A DNA stretch of 64,000 nt from Azospirillum melinis (GCF_013340935.1 NZ_WHOS01000007.1:124001-188000); one strand, 5' to 3'. Shown: positions 51,266-60,378, counted from the stretch's first letter. The notes: a model not told the origin generated them from the letters alone. A program made the numbers and translations.

Positions 51266-52087
51266 ATGCAACCGGGGCTTGATTACGATTGGGCAGACGT
51301 CGATTTTCCGAAAGGGCTGAGCCCGGAAGCGGGGTGGTTCGTCATGGCGGTGTCATTTCAGTTTCCCAACGACATGGGCAGCGGCGGCATGTGCAGCGGT
51401 GGCGCCTGGAACTATTGGCGCCCGCTCAGCCGCGACATCGTCGAACTCGGCGTCGTGTGCGGACAGGACGTCTCGCTGCCGGTGCATTTCCATGAAGAGG
51501 ACCAGCTGACATTCGTCCTGTCAGGGCACCGGCGCTTCCTGATGAAGGACAGGCTGTTCGATGCCGCACCGGGCGAGGGGGTGAGAATTCCGGCCGGAAC
51601 GCCGCACAGCTCCCTTTCCGAATCGGCCGATGTCTTCTGCATCAACATCTATACGCCACCCGGGCTCTGCAACGCCGCGGCCCTGTTTGCCGGGATGGCG
51701 CGGCTGTGGCGGCGGCAAGGGGGCATCGGCTGGCCCGATCTGGCGGCGATGATCGAGAACCACCGGTGCGAGGACGGCATGCCGCCGCAACGGGTGGAGG
51801 CGATGCCCCCCTCCTGGGAAACGGTCGGCGAAGGGGCTCGCCTCGCCGGGATGAGCCGCGAAGGCTTCTCGCGCAGGTTCCGCAAGCAGCATGGCGTCCC
51901 GCCGCAGCTCTTCCGGCTGTCCGAACGATTGAACGAGGCGCGGCGCCTGCTGCGCGCCGGAGAACCGGTCGCCGCCGTGGCGGCCGAAGCGGGCTTTTCT
52001 GATCAAAGCCATCTCGGCCGCTGTTTCCGGCGCGCCTTTGGCGTCACGCCGGGCAACTACCGCCGGAACCTGCCGCCCGTTCCCTGA
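51266..52087 (+). CDS. AraC-family regulator with cupin sensor domain
   Basis: 273-residue regulator. The N-terminal half has an AraC-type cupin (LPVHFHEEDQLTFVLSGHRR; RIPAGTPHSSLSESADV). The C-terminal half holds the two HTH motifs (LAGMSREGFSRRFRKQHGVP and VAAEAGFSDQSHLGRCFRRA) ending in FGVTPGNYRR. The ATG at 51266 is used, and a TTG six bases earlier is possible. The divergent DMT-type gene 127 bases away is the natural target. Confidence 0.9.
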   Translation: MQPGLDYDWADVDFPKGLSPEAGWFVMAVSFQFPNDMGSGGMCSGGAWNYWRPLSRDIVELGVVCGQDVSLPVHFHEEDQLTFVLSGHRRFLMKDRLFDAAPGEGVRIPAGTPHSSLSESADVFCINIYTPPGLCNAAALFAGMARLWRRQGGIGWPDLAAMIENHRCEDGMPPQRVEAMPPSWETVGEGARLAGMSREGFSRRFRKQHGVPPQLFRLSERLNEARRLLRAGEPVAAVAAEAGFSDQSHLGRCFRRAFGVTPGNYRRNLPPVP

Positions 52088-52144
52088 GCCAGCCCCCTGA
52101 GGTCGCCTCCCAAGGCCGGGCGGGGACAATCCCGACCGCCGCGC

Positions 52145-52172
52145 TTGACTTACAGCACCAGTTTTGTACTAT
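52145..52172 (+). promoter_or_regulatory. Sigma-70-like promoter of rpoH
   Basis: TTGACT (52145-52150), a 16-base spacer and TACTAT (52167-52172). It would start transcription near 52180, about 77 bases before the rpoH ATG. Confidence 0.6.
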
Positions 52173-52256
52173 ATGCCTGCCTGCTCCGCCGGAGAGGCCT
52201 GGGCCCGCCGACTGGGGGTCCTGAACCCGTCATATCGCTTTGCACGAGGATGTGAC

Positions 52257-53138
52257 ATGAGCACCGCCATCGCCCTCCGTTCGCCCGATTCCGGCGAATC
52301 CCTGTCCCGCTACATCAACGACACGCACCGTTACCCGGTCCTGACGGCCGAGGACGAGTACATGCTGGCCAAGGCCTGGACCGAGCATGGCGATGTCGAT
52401 GCGGCGCACAGGCTGGTCACCAGCCACCTCCGTCTTGTCGTCAAGATCGCCGGCGGTTACCGCGGCTACGGCCTGCCGCTGTCCGACCTGATCGCCGAGG
52501 GCAATCTCGGCTTGATGACCGCCGTCAAGAAATTCGAACCCGAACGCGGCTTCCGCCTGTCCACCTACGCGATGTGGTGGATCAAGGCCTCGATCCAGGA
52601 TTACATCCTGCGGTCCTGGAGCCTCGTGAAGATCGGCACCACCGCCGCGCAGAAGAAACTGTTCTTCAGCCTGGGCCGCCTGAAGCGGAAGCTGGGCGAG
52701 TATGGCAGCGGCGATCTGCATCCCGACAGCGTCACCAGCATCGCCACCGACCTGTCGGTGCCGGAGGATGACGTGGTCGCCATGAACCGCCGGATGTCGG
52801 GGCCGGTGGCCTCGCTGAACGCGCCGATGAGCGCCGACGGCGATTCGGGCGAATGGCAGGATCTGCTGGCCGACGAGCGTCCGTCGGTGGAGGAGTCGCT
52901 GGTCGAACGCGGCGAGGCCCGCCAGCGCAGCGCCCTGCTGCACGAGGCGATGACCGTGCTGAACGACCGCGAGCGCGACATCCTGACCAGCCGCCGCCTG
53001 TCCGACAGCCCGCTGACCCTGGAGGATCTTTCGGTCCGCTACGGCGTCAGCCGCGAGCGCATCCGCCAGATCGAGGAAAAGGCCTTCGAGAAGGTCGCCC
53101 GCCAGACCCGTGTCCTGGCGGCGGCCGTCGCGGCCTGA
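52257..53138 (+). CDS. rpoH: RNA polymerase heat-shock sigma factor RpoH
   Basis: 293-residue sigma-32-type factor. Region 2 contains HLRLVVKIAGGYRGYGLPLS, DLIAEGNLGLMTAVKKFEPE and FRLSTYAMWWIKASIQDYIL. The RpoH box appears as QKKLFFSLGRLKRKL. Region 4.2 is LEDLSVRYGVSRERIRQIEE. It directs transcription of chaperone and protease genes. GAGGA lies seven bases before the ATG. Alphaproteobacteria often have several RpoH copies; whether this is the main one cannot be told. Confidence 0.95.
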   Translation: MSTAIALRSPDSGESLSRYINDTHRYPVLTAEDEYMLAKAWTEHGDVDAAHRLVTSHLRLVVKIAGGYRGYGLPLSDLIAEGNLGLMTAVKKFEPERGFRLSTYAMWWIKASIQDYILRSWSLVKIGTTAAQKKLFFSLGRLKRKLGEYGSGDLHPDSVTSIATDLSVPEDDVVAMNRRMSGPVASLNAPMSADGDSGEWQDLLADERPSVEESLVERGEARQRSALLHEAMTVLNDRERDILTSRRLSDSPLTLEDLSVRYGVSRERIRQIEEKAFEKVARQTRVLAAAVAA

Positions 53139-53204
53139 CGCGAAGGCTGCGTCCGGATTCCGCGCCAGCTTCGGCAAGCAGCGCCGTGTAACCCCTCCAT
53201 CAGC

Positions 53205-53223
53205 GCCGGCGGTCTCCGCCGGC
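53205..53223 (+). terminator. Short hairpin between rpoH and the next small gene
   Basis: GCCGGCGG and CCGCCGGC form a perfect 8-bp stem with a TCT loop. It lies 67 bases after rpoH and just before the ribosome-binding site of the next gene. Without a T-run it may be an attenuator or processing site rather than a terminator. Confidence 0.4.
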
Positions 53224-53239
53224 CTCGTGGAGGCGGTCC

Positions 53240-53443
53240 ATGTCGAAAACCATTCCCCGAAGCTCGGCGATCAAGGTCATCAAGGACGCGCTGGCCCTGT
53301 ATGAGAGCAACAGGATCAGCCGCTGGCAGGTCATCAACCGCCTGATCCATCTCGGTCTGTCGGCGGACGACGCCAACGTCATCGCCGACCATGGCAGCAT
53401 CCCGCCGCACATCCTGGGCGCTCTCGGCGTTCCCCGCCGATGA
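53240..53443 (+). CDS. Small conserved-looking protein of unknown function
   Basis: 67-residue basic, helical protein that I do not recognise. It has a core ALYESNRISRWQVINRLIHL followed by GLSADDANVIADHGSIPPHI. GGAGG lies six bases before its ATG, and its stop overlaps the ATG of the following TPR gene (ATGA), both good signs that it is translated and coupled to that gene. It may be part of the rpoH transcript if the hairpin at 53205 is read through. Confidence 0.7.
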   Translation: MSKTIPRSSAIKVIKDALALYESNRISRWQVINRLIHLGLSADDANVIADHGSIPPHILGALGVPRR

Positions 53444-54840
53444 GTGCCGCCACCGGTTTCGACGCCGACCTCGGCACGGCGCTGCGCCTGCATCGGGCCG
53501 GATGCTGGGCACAGGCGGTGTCGGTCTACGACCGGCTGCTGGGCGACCCGCCGGTGCAGGCGGCGCAAGCCTATTCCAACCGCGGCGCTGCCCTGCGCCG
53601 GCTCGGCCGGGCGGACGAGGCGGCGGCCTCCTGCATCGAGGCGCTGGTCCGCTGCCCCGACATGGCCGAGGCCTACGCCAACCTCGGCGCGATCCTGCAG
53701 GAAGCCGACCATCCGCTGGCCGCCCTCGACGCCTGCCGCCGGGCCGTCGCGCTGGCCCCCAGCCTCTACACCCCCTATCTGGCAATGGCGCATGCCAGGC
53801 AGGATTGCGGCGATCCTGCCGGCGCGCTGGCCCTGCTGCGCCGCGCAGCCGCCCTCGCCCCGGCAATGCCCAGCGTGCGCTATAATCTGGCCGAGGCGCT
53901 GCTCCAGCACGGGCTGTTCGAAGAGGGCTGGCAGGCGTACGAGGCGCGCTGGCAGGCACGGGAGCTGGCGCTGACCCGGCCCGCCTGCGCCAAACCCGAA
54001 TGGACAGGTCAGGACATCGCCGGCAAGACCCTGCTGGTGGTGGAGGAGCAGGGGTTCGGCGACACCCTGCAATTCGCCCGCCTGATTCTGCTGGTGAAGG
54101 CGCGCGGCGCGCGGCGGATCGTCCTGCACTGCCGGGCTCCGCTGGTCCGGCTGCTGGCCGGCATGGAGGGCGTCGATACGGTGACCGCCGCCCTGCCCGA
54201 TCCGGGGGCATACGATCTCTGGGTGCCGCTTCTGTCGCTGATGCAGCGGCTGGCGGTGACGCCCGACCGCATTCCGGCGGCGGTGCCCTATCTCACGCCC
54301 CCGCCGGATGCCGTCCGGCACTGGAGCGAAGCGTTGCCGGAGACGGAGGATTTGCGGGTCGGGCTGGTCTGGGCCGGCGACCCGCGGCTGGGCCATGCCG
54401 CCGCCAGCCGGACCGACGCCCGTCGCAGCCTCGCCCTTGCCCAGCTTGCGACGCTGCTGACGGTGCCGGGCGTGTCCTGGGTCAGCCTGCAAAAGGGGCC
54501 GGCGGCGGCTCAGCTGGACAGGCCCGCGGTCTTCGACCCGATGCCCGGAGTCACCGACTTCGCCGACACCGCGGCCATCGTCCGGCAGCTCGACCTCGTG
54601 ATCGGGGTGGACACCGCCGTCGTCCATCTTGCCGGTGCCCTGGGCGTGCCGGCGTGGGTGCTGTCGCGCTTCAGCGGCTGCTGGCGCTGGCTGCTCGACC
54701 GCGACGACAGCCCCTGGTACCCGACGCTCCGCCTGTTCCGCCAGCAGCGCCCCGACGATTGGACGCCGGTGTTAGCGCAGGTCCGCGAAGAGCTGTTGCG
54801 CGCGGTGCAGCTCCCCCGCCATCATCGCGGCCCGGCTTGA
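53440..54840 (+). CDS. TPR-repeat protein with C-terminal glycosyltransferase-9-like domain
   Basis: 466 residues. The first ~170 form four to five TPR units (AYSNRGAALRRLGRADEAAA; AYANLGAILQEADHPLAALD; VRYNLAEALLQHGLFEEGWQ). The rest resembles the heptosyltransferase/GT9 fold: LLVVEEQGFGDTLQFARLIL, then LRVGLVWAGDP and the donor-site stretch LDLVIGVDTAVVHLAGALGV. Proteins of this layout are common in Azospirillum and Magnetospirillum and are thought to glycosylate proteins or surface polymers. It is coupled to the small gene upstream. The sugar and acceptor are unknown. Confidence 0.85.
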   Translation: MSAATGFDADLGTALRLHRAGCWAQAVSVYDRLLGDPPVQAAQAYSNRGAALRRLGRADEAAASCIEALVRCPDMAEAYANLGAILQEADHPLAALDACRRAVALAPSLYTPYLAMAHARQDCGDPAGALALLRRAAALAPAMPSVRYNLAEALLQHGLFEEGWQAYEARWQARELALTRPACAKPEWTGQDIAGKTLLVVEEQGFGDTLQFARLILLVKARGARRIVLHCRAPLVRLLAGMEGVDTVTAALPDPGAYDLWVPLLSLMQRLAVTPDRIPAAVPYLTPPPDAVRHWSEALPETEDLRVGLVWAGDPRLGHAAASRTDARRSLALAQLATLLTVPGVSWVSLQKGPAAAQLDRPAVFDPMPGVTDFADTAAIVRQLDLVIGVDTAVVHLAGALGVPAWVLSRFSGCWRWLLDRDDSPWYPTLRLFRQQRPDDWTPVLAQVREELLRAVQLPRHHRGPA

Positions 54841-54869
54841 GTACAGTGAAATTCCTCAAGGACCCTGCG

Positions 54870-55529
54870 ATGCCGACCGTCCTGCCCACTGTCCTTCTGA
54901 CCGGCTTCGAGCCGTTCGGCGGCGAGCCCGTCAACCCGTCCTGGGAGGCGGTGCGGCAGCTGGACGGTTGGGAGTGCCGCAGCCACCGTATGGCCGCCCG
55001 GCTGATGCCCTGCGTGTTCGGCACGGCGCTCGATGCGCTGGAGCGCGCGGTGGCGGAAACCGATCCGGTGGCGCTGCTCGCCGTCGGGCAGGCCCAAAGC
55101 CGGGCGGAGCTGTCGCTGGAGCGGGTGGCCGTCAACGTCGACGACGCCCGCATCCCCGACAATGCCGGCAACCGGCCGGTCGATGCGCCGGTGGTGGCGG
55201 ACGGTCCCGCCGCCTATTTCGCCAGCCTGCCGGTCAAGGCGATGGCAGCTGCCCTGCGCGACGCCGGCATCCCCGCCGGCCTGTCGCACAGCGCCGGCAG
55301 CTTCGTCTGCAACCACCTGTTCTACGGCGCCTGCCATCTGCGGGCGGTGCGGCGTCCGGGCCTGCGCGTCGGCTTCCTGCACATCCCGCTCGCGCCGGAG
55401 CAGGCGGTGCGCCACCCCGGCATGCCGTCGATGGCGATCGATCAGGTGGTCGCCGGCCTGCGCATCGCCGTGGACACCCTGCTGGTGACCGCCGAAGACC
55501 GACATGAGCCGGCCGGCACGCTGGAGTAA
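54870..55529 (+). CDS. pcp: Pyrrolidone-carboxylate peptidase (pyroglutamyl peptidase I, family C15)
   Basis: 219-residue cytoplasmic cysteine peptidase that removes N-terminal pyroglutamate. It has the family start LLTGFEPFGGEPVNPSWEAV, the catalytic Glu in RAELSLERVAVN, the catalytic Cys in SFVCNHLFYGA and the His in GFLHIPLAPEQ. Length fits family C15. AAGGA lies seven bases before the ATG at 54870. It is convergent with a LysR gene nine bases away. Confidence 0.93.
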   Translation: MPTVLPTVLLTGFEPFGGEPVNPSWEAVRQLDGWECRSHRMAARLMPCVFGTALDALERAVAETDPVALLAVGQAQSRAELSLERVAVNVDDARIPDNAGNRPVDAPVVADGPAAYFASLPVKAMAAALRDAGIPAGLSHSAGSFVCNHLFYGACHLRAVRRPGLRVGFLHIPLAPEQAVRHPGMPSMAIDQVVAGLRIAVDTLLVTAEDRHEPAGTLE

Positions 55530-55537
55530 TTGTCGAC

Positions 55538-56422
55538 CTACCCTACCTCGGTCAGCAGCCATTCCTTGAAGCGGCGCACCCGGCGTGCCCGCTCGGCGCC
55601 CGGTGCGTGGGCGATCAGGTAGCGGCCGCGCGGCCGCAACGTCTCGGTGAAGGGCTGGACCAGCCGTCCCGACGCCACATCGTCCCCGACCAGGAAGACC
55701 GGCAGCAGGGCCACCCCCATGCCCGCCGATGCCGCTTCGATGATCATGAAGAAATGCTCGAAGGCCAGCGACAGCGCCGCCTCGGGCAGCGGCAGGCCGA
55801 AGGCGGCGAGGTAGACGCGCCAGGAATCGGGCCGGGTGGTGTGCTGCAACAACCGGTGCTGCGCCAGGTCGGCGGGATGGTGCAGCGGCGGGCCCTGCTC
55901 CAGCAGCGACGGCGCGCAGAAGACGCCCATCGCTTCCGGCATCAGGGTCGCGATCTCGGCTCCCGGCCATTCCTCCACGCCATAGCGGATGGCGACGTCG
56001 ATGCGCTCCTTGGCGAAATCGACGCGGTGCTCGCCGACGCTGACCTCGACCTGGATCTCGGGGTTCTCCGCCTGGAAGCCTTTCAGCCGCGGAATCAGCC
56101 AGCGCTGCGTCAGGGTCGGCAGCGCGCTGACCCGCAGCACCCCGCCCTCCTGCGCGCGGGCCGCCCGCGCCGCCGCGGCGATGCGGTCGAGCGCCGCCGA
56201 CGCCTCGCCATAGAAGGCCGCCCCGGTCGGCGTCAACTCGATGCCGCGGCCGACGCGGCGGATCAGCTCGACCCCCAGATCGGCCTGGAGGGTCTGCATC
56301 ATGCGGCTGACCGCCCCCTGGGTCACCGACAGCTCATCCGCCGCCCTGGTGAAGCTGAGATGGCGAGCCACCGCGACGAAGCTGCGGACGGCGTTGAGCG
56401 ACGGCAGGACGCGGTCGGGCAT
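55538..56422 (-). CDS. LysR-family transcriptional regulator (GcvA-like)
   Basis: 294 residues. N-terminal HTH: LNAVRSFVAVARHLSFTRAA then DELSVTQGAVSRMMQTLQAD. The substrate-binding domain has LRVSALPTLTQRWLIPRLKG and the FHHF-like AFEHFFMIIEAASAGMGVAL typical of GcvA-type members. The ATG at 56422 is used; a TTG at 56428 is possible. A perfect palindrome with LysR T-N11-A geometry lies 15 bases upstream of its start and is shared with the divergent VOC gene, the probable target. Confidence 0.92.
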   Translation of the reverse strand: MPDRVLPSLNAVRSFVAVARHLSFTRAADELSVTQGAVSRMMQTLQADLGVELIRRVGRGIELTPTGAAFYGEASAALDRIAAAARAARAQEGGVLRVSALPTLTQRWLIPRLKGFQAENPEIQVEVSVGEHRVDFAKERIDVAIRYGVEEWPGAEIATLMPEAMGVFCAPSLLEQGPPLHHPADLAQHRLLQHTTRPDSWRVYLAAFGLPLPEAALSLAFEHFFMIIEAASAGMGVALLPVFLVGDDVASGRLVQPFTETLRPRGRYLIAHAPGAERARRVRRFKEWLLTEVG

Positions 56423-56436
56423 GGGCAATCCGAATC

Positions 56437-56451
56437 ATGAGTTGAACTCAT
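56437..56451. promoter_or_regulatory. LysR-type operator (T-N11-A palindrome)
   Basis: ATGAGTT-G-AACTCAT is a perfect 15-bp palindrome with T and A eleven bases apart, the LysR-type binding geometry. It lies between the divergent LysR and VOC genes. Confidence 0.65.
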
Positions 56452-56513
56452 AAATCTCTGCCCGAGAACTCGTTTGTCAAGTGTGCCGGGATACGCTCTG
56501 CTTGGGGCACCAA

Positions 56514-56547
56514 CAGCCCCCTGGCAGCCCCCTGGCAGCCACACTGG
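56514..56547 (+). repeat. Short tandem repeat upstream of the VOC gene
   Basis: CAGCCCCCTGG occurs twice back to back (56514-56524, 56525-56535), followed by a degenerate third copy to 56547. It lies 40 bases before the VOC start, so copy-number change could affect its promoter spacing. Confidence 0.6.
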
Positions 56548-56586
56548 CAGCTCACCGCCACCCGGTCGCGAAAGGCCACCTCTCCG

Positions 56587-57015
56587 ATGACGACGCTGAC
56601 GCCCTTCCACATCGCCTTCCCGGTCGACGATCTGGCCGCCGCCCGCCATTTCTACGGCACCGTCCTGGGCTGCCCGGAGGGACGCAGCAGCGACGAGTGG
56701 ATCGACTTCGACCTGTTCGGCCACCAGATCGTCGCCCATTTGAAGCCGCGCGACCCCAGCGCCGCCCCGGCCCACCACAACCCGGTGGACGGCCACGACG
56801 TGCCGGTCCCGCATTTCGGCGTCGTGCTGCAGCCCGCCGACTGGGACGCCTTCGCCGAGAAGCTGAAGGCCGCCGGCATCAAGTTCGTGATCGAGCCCTA
56901 CACCCGCTTCAAGGGTCAGGTCGGCGAGCAGTCCACCATGTTCTTCCTCGACCCTGCCGGCAACGCGCTGGAGTTCAAGGCCTTCGCCGACATGTCGAAG
57001 CTGTTCGCGAAGTAA
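56587..57015 (+). CDS. VOC-family (glyoxalase/bleomycin-resistance-like) protein
   Basis: 142-residue single-chain VOC protein. The first beta-alpha-beta-beta-beta module is [20 protein letters not shown] and the second is [20 protein letters not shown]. Candidate metal ligands are His8, the second-module His (PHFGV) and the Glu in [11 protein letters not shown]. The family includes dioxygenases and isomerases; the substrate is unknown. It is divergent from the LysR gene with a palindromic operator between. Confidence 0.88.
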   Translation: MTTLTPFHIAFPVDDLAAARHFYGTVLGCPEGRSSDEWIDFDLFGHQIVAHLKPRDPSAAPAHHNPVDGHDVPVPHFGVVLQPADWDAFAEKLKAAGIKFVIEPYTRFKGQVGEQSTMFFLDPAGNALEFKAFADMSKLFAK

Positions 57016-57046
57016 CCGGTTTGGAAGGATGGGCCGCGGGCCGTCC

Positions 57047-57970
57047 TTACGGATAGGCCCGCCGGCACACCGCCGCGATGGTCTCGCGGAGCCAGCGGTG
57101 GGCCGGGTCCGCCTGCAAGCGTGGATGCCAGATGGCGGAGATGGCGAAGTCCGCTGTCCGGACCGGCAGTTCGAAGCTTTCCAATCCCTGGCCGACTGCA
57201 TGGCCGGTCGTCACCCCGTTGCCCAGGCAGGAGCGCGGGACCGCCGCGATCAGGTCCGACCCGGCAGCGACCCGCATCGCGTCGGGGTAGCGCGGAACCA
57301 CCAGGGGCACGGCGCGACTGAGGCCCAGTTCAGCCAGCGCGTCGTCGACCGGTCCGTGGAACCTGCCACGGCGCGACGCGGCGACATGGCCGCAGGCGGC
57401 ATAGCGTTCCGGCGTCACCGCGCCGTCTGCCAGCAGCGGATGCCCGCTGCGGGCGACGCCGACCAGCCTGTCGCGGAACAGACGCTGCGTCAGCAATTCC
57501 GGCGCCGAGGTGCCGAGCACACCGATCTCCAGGTCGATCCGCCCGTCCCGCAGCGGCTCTGCCTCCTTGTCGGGCTTCGGCACGAACCGCAGGCGGACAT
57601 GCGGTGCGGTGTCCGCCACCGCGGCCATCACCGGCGCCGCCATCAGCTCCACGAACCCCTCGCCGGCCCGGATGGTGAAGGTACGATGGAGCGACGCGAG
57701 GTCCAGCCGGCCGGCGGCGGGCTGGAGCACCGCCTGCACATCGCGGCAGAGCGCATGGACATGGCCGGAAATCTCTTCGGCATAGGGCGTCGGGACAAGG
57801 CTGCGGCCAGCCTGGACCAGCAGCGGATCGCCCGTCACCCGGCGCAGCCGCGCCAGCGTCCGGCTCATGGCGGACGGGCTCAGGCCCAGACGGCGGGCGG
57901 CACCCGTCACGCTGCGTTCGGTCAGCAGCGCGTCCAGCGGCAGGAGAAGGTTCAAGTCGATGGCCTGCAT
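57047..57970 (-). CDS. LysR-family transcriptional regulator
   Basis: 307 residues. HTH: LNLLLPLDALLTERSVTGAA then RRLGLSPSAMSRTLARLRRV. The effector domain contains RTFTIRAGEGFVELMAAPVM and IDLEIGVLGTSAPELLTQRL, of the NodD/LinR-like branch. The ATG at 57970 gives the typical LysR start (MQAIDLNLL). It is divergent from a short-chain dehydrogenase gene, its probable target. Confidence 0.92.
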   Translation of the reverse strand: MQAIDLNLLLPLDALLTERSVTGAARRLGLSPSAMSRTLARLRRVTGDPLLVQAGRSLVPTPYAEEISGHVHALCRDVQAVLQPAAGRLDLASLHRTFTIRAGEGFVELMAAPVMAAVADTAPHVRLRFVPKPDKEAEPLRDGRIDLEIGVLGTSAPELLTQRLFRDRLVGVARSGHPLLADGAVTPERYAACGHVAASRRGRFHGPVDDALAELGLSRAVPLVVPRYPDAMRVAAGSDLIAAVPRSCLGNGVTTGHAVGQGLESFELPVRTADFAISAIWHPRLQADPAHRWLRETIAAVCRRAYP

Positions 57971-58104
57971 CGGCGCAGGATAACCGGGCAGACAGCCGAC
58001 GCATAGCGCCGGACGCAATCGATCTTTGCATCCTGTGCGTCTGGCGCAAGGCCGGGGCTCCGGACATATGGAGCATGGACATCGACAGCAGGAGCCACGA
58101 TCCC

Positions 58105-58818
58105 ATGAACCATCTCCCCACCGAGTCCGGCCGCAGCATTCTGCTGGTCGGCGCGTCGCGCGGCCTCGGCCATGCCATGGCGGCGGAATTCCTGAAAAAG
58201 GGCTGGAGCGTCCTCGGCACGGTGCGCGGTTCCAATCGCACCGAACTGCACGATCTGGCCGACGCCCATCCCGGCCGGGTCGAGATCGACAGCCTGGACA
58301 TCTGCGCGCCCGACCAGTTGACCGCGCTCCGCGACAGGCTGGCGGACCGGACGTTCGACATGCTGTTCGTCAATGCCGGCACCGCCAACCGCGACCCGTC
58401 CCAGACCATCGGCGAGGTTTCGACCGACGAGTTCATCAACGTCATGACCACCAACGCCCTCGGCCCGATGCGCGTCATCGAAGGCCTGGAGCGCAACGTC
58501 ACCGCCACCGGGCTGATCGGGGTGATGTCCTCGGGTCAGGGAAGCGTCGCCAACAACCTGTCCGGCCAGCGGGAGCTTTATCGCGGCAGCAAGGCGGCGC
58601 TGAACATGTTCATGCGCAGCTTCGCGGCGCGTCAGGCCGGCACCGGCCGTCCGCTGGCGGTGATGGCGCCGGGCTGGATCCGCACCGCGCTCGGCGGCGC
58701 CGATGCGCCGCTTTCCATCGAGGACAGCATTCCGAAGCTGGTCGATGTCCTCCTCGCCAAGCTGGACCGGCCCGGCCTGGAGTATCTCGACTATCAGGGG
58801 CGGACCGTTCCCTGGTGA
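58105..58818 (+). CDS. Short-chain dehydrogenase/reductase
   Basis: 237-residue classical SDR. Cofactor motif ILLVGASRGLGHAMAAEF; NAG motif MLFVNAGTANRDP; catalytic Ser in GVMSSGQGSVANN and YxxxK in RELYRGSKAALNMF. The end PGWIRTALGG is standard. AGGAG lies ten bases before the ATG at 58105; an upstream ATG at 58075 has a poorer site. It is divergent from the LysR gene. The substrate is unknown. Confidence 0.9.
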   Translation: MNHLPTESGRSILLVGASRGLGHAMAAEFLKKGWSVLGTVRGSNRTELHDLADAHPGRVEIDSLDICAPDQLTALRDRLADRTFDMLFVNAGTANRDPSQTIGEVSTDEFINVMTTNALGPMRVIEGLERNVTATGLIGVMSSGQGSVANNLSGQRELYRGSKAALNMFMRSFAARQAGTGRPLAVMAPGWIRTALGGADAPLSIEDSIPKLVDVLLAKLDRPGLEYLDYQGRTVPW

Positions 58819-58831
58819 GCGGCGCTGCGCC

Positions 58832-60364
58832 TCACCCGCAACCCGCCATCATCAGCCCCAGCGTCTTCTCGTCCGCCCGGTCCGGCATCACTTCGCCGAC
58901 GATGTGGCCGTCGAACATCACGACGATGCGGTCGGACAGCGCGCGGATCTCGTCCAGCTCGACCGACACCAGCAGGATCGCCTTGCCCTGGTCGCGCAGG
59001 GCCACCAGCCGGCGGTGGATGAACTCGATGGCGCCGATGTCGACGCCGCGGGTGGGCTGGCCGACCAGCAGCAGGTCGGGGTTCCGCTCGATCTCGCGGG
59101 CCAGCACGATCTTCTGCTGGTTGCCGCCGGAGAAGTTGGCCGCCGCCAGCGACCCGTCGCGCGGGCGGGTGTCGTACTCCTCCATCCGGCGGGCGCAGCT
59201 CTCCGCCACCGCGTCGCGGTCCAGCAGCACCCGGCCGTTCCAGGCCGGATCGTCCTGGAATCCCAGGATCGAGCATTCCTCCGCCGAGAAGCTGGTGACG
59301 AGCCCAACCTTCTGCCGGTCCTCCGGCACATGCCCGACACCCAGGCCGCGCAGCGCGCGGGCGTTGAAGCGGTCCGGGCGGCCGGCCAGCTCCTCCCCGC
59401 GCAGGCGGACGGAACCGCCGGCGATGGGCCGCATGCCGGCCAGCGCCTCCAAGAGTTCGGACTGGCCGTTGCCGGACACGCCGGCGATGCCGACGATCTC
59501 GCCGGCCCGCACCGACAGGCCGACGCCCTTCACCCGCTCCACCCCGGAGGGATCGCGCACCCGCAACCCCTCGACCCGCAAGACCTCCACCCCCGGATTG
59601 GCCGGCGTCTTGTCGACACGCAGCAGAACCTTGCGGCCGACCATCATCTCGGCCAGTTGCTCCCGGCTGGTGTCGCGGGTGGCGACGTTGGCGACCACCT
59701 GCCCGCGCCGCATCACCGTGACGTTGTCGGTCAGCTCCATGATCTCGCGGAGCTTGTGGGTGATGATGATGACCGTCTTGCCCTGCTGGCGCAGCGCCCG
59801 CAGGATGCGGAACAGATGGTCGGCCTCCTGCGGGGTCAGCACCCCGGTGGGCTCATCCAGGATCAGGATGTCGGCGCCGCGGTAGAGCGCCTTCAGGATC
59901 TCGACCCGCTGCTGTGCGCCGACCGGCAGGTCGCCGACCGGGCTGTCGAGATCGACCTCCAGCCCATAGTCGCGGGCCAGCCGGGTCAGCTCGGTCCTGG
60001 CACGGGCAAGGCCGCCCGCCAGGGTGATGCCGCCTTCCGCCCCCAGCAGCACATTCTCCAGCACGCTGAAGGGGTCCACCAGCATGAAGTGCTGGTGGAC
60101 CATGCCGATGCCGGCGGCCAGAGCGTCGCGCGGGGTCCGGATGGCGGCAGGATTGCCGTTCACCCGGATTTCCCCGCTGTCGGCGCGCAGATAGCCGTAG
60201 ACGATGCTCATGATCGTCGACTTCCCGGCGCCGTTCTCGCCGATCACCCCATGGATGGTGCCGGCCGGGACCGACAGCGACACCTCGCGGTTGGCATGGT
60301 TGGTGCCGAACCACTTGTTGATCGCCACCGTCTCCAGGGCGATCTGCACGCGACCTTCAGTCAT
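58832..60364 (-). CDS. Nucleoside/simple-sugar ABC transporter ATP-binding protein (NupA/YufO-like)
   Basis: 510-residue double-cassette ATPase. The first cassette is complete: GENGAGKSTIMSIVYGYL, Q-loop HQHFMLVDPF, signature-like LPVGAQQRVEILKALYRGA, Walker B ILILDEPTGVLTP and switch His IIITHKLREI. The second cassette is of the sugar-transporter type with GVSGNGQSELLEAL (altered Walker A, usual in this family), FSGGNQQKIVLAREI and LLLVGQPTRGVDIGA. It sits 14 bases after the BMP-type binding-protein gene. The two permease genes normally next in such operons are missing here. Confidence 0.93.
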   Translation of the reverse strand: MTEGRVQIALETVAINKWFGTNHANREVSLSVPAGTIHGVIGENGAGKSTIMSIVYGYLRADSGEIRVNGNPAAIRTPRDALAAGIGMVHQHFMLVDPFSVLENVLLGAEGGITLAGGLARARTELTRLARDYGLEVDLDSPVGDLPVGAQQRVEILKALYRGADILILDEPTGVLTPQEADHLFRILRALRQQGKTVIIITHKLREIMELTDNVTVMRRGQVVANVATRDTSREQLAEMMVGRKVLLRVDKTPANPGVEVLRVEGLRVRDPSGVERVKGVGLSVRAGEIVGIAGVSGNGQSELLEALAGMRPIAGGSVRLRGEELAGRPDRFNARALRGLGVGHVPEDRQKVGLVTSFSAEECSILGFQDDPAWNGRVLLDRDAVAESCARRMEEYDTRPRDGSLAAANFSGGNQQKIVLAREIERNPDLLLVGQPTRGVDIGAIEFIHRRLVALRDQGKAILLVSVELDEIRALSDRIVVMFDGHIVGEVMPDRADEKTLGLMMAGCG

Positions 60365-60378
60365 CGAGGCATCCAAGC

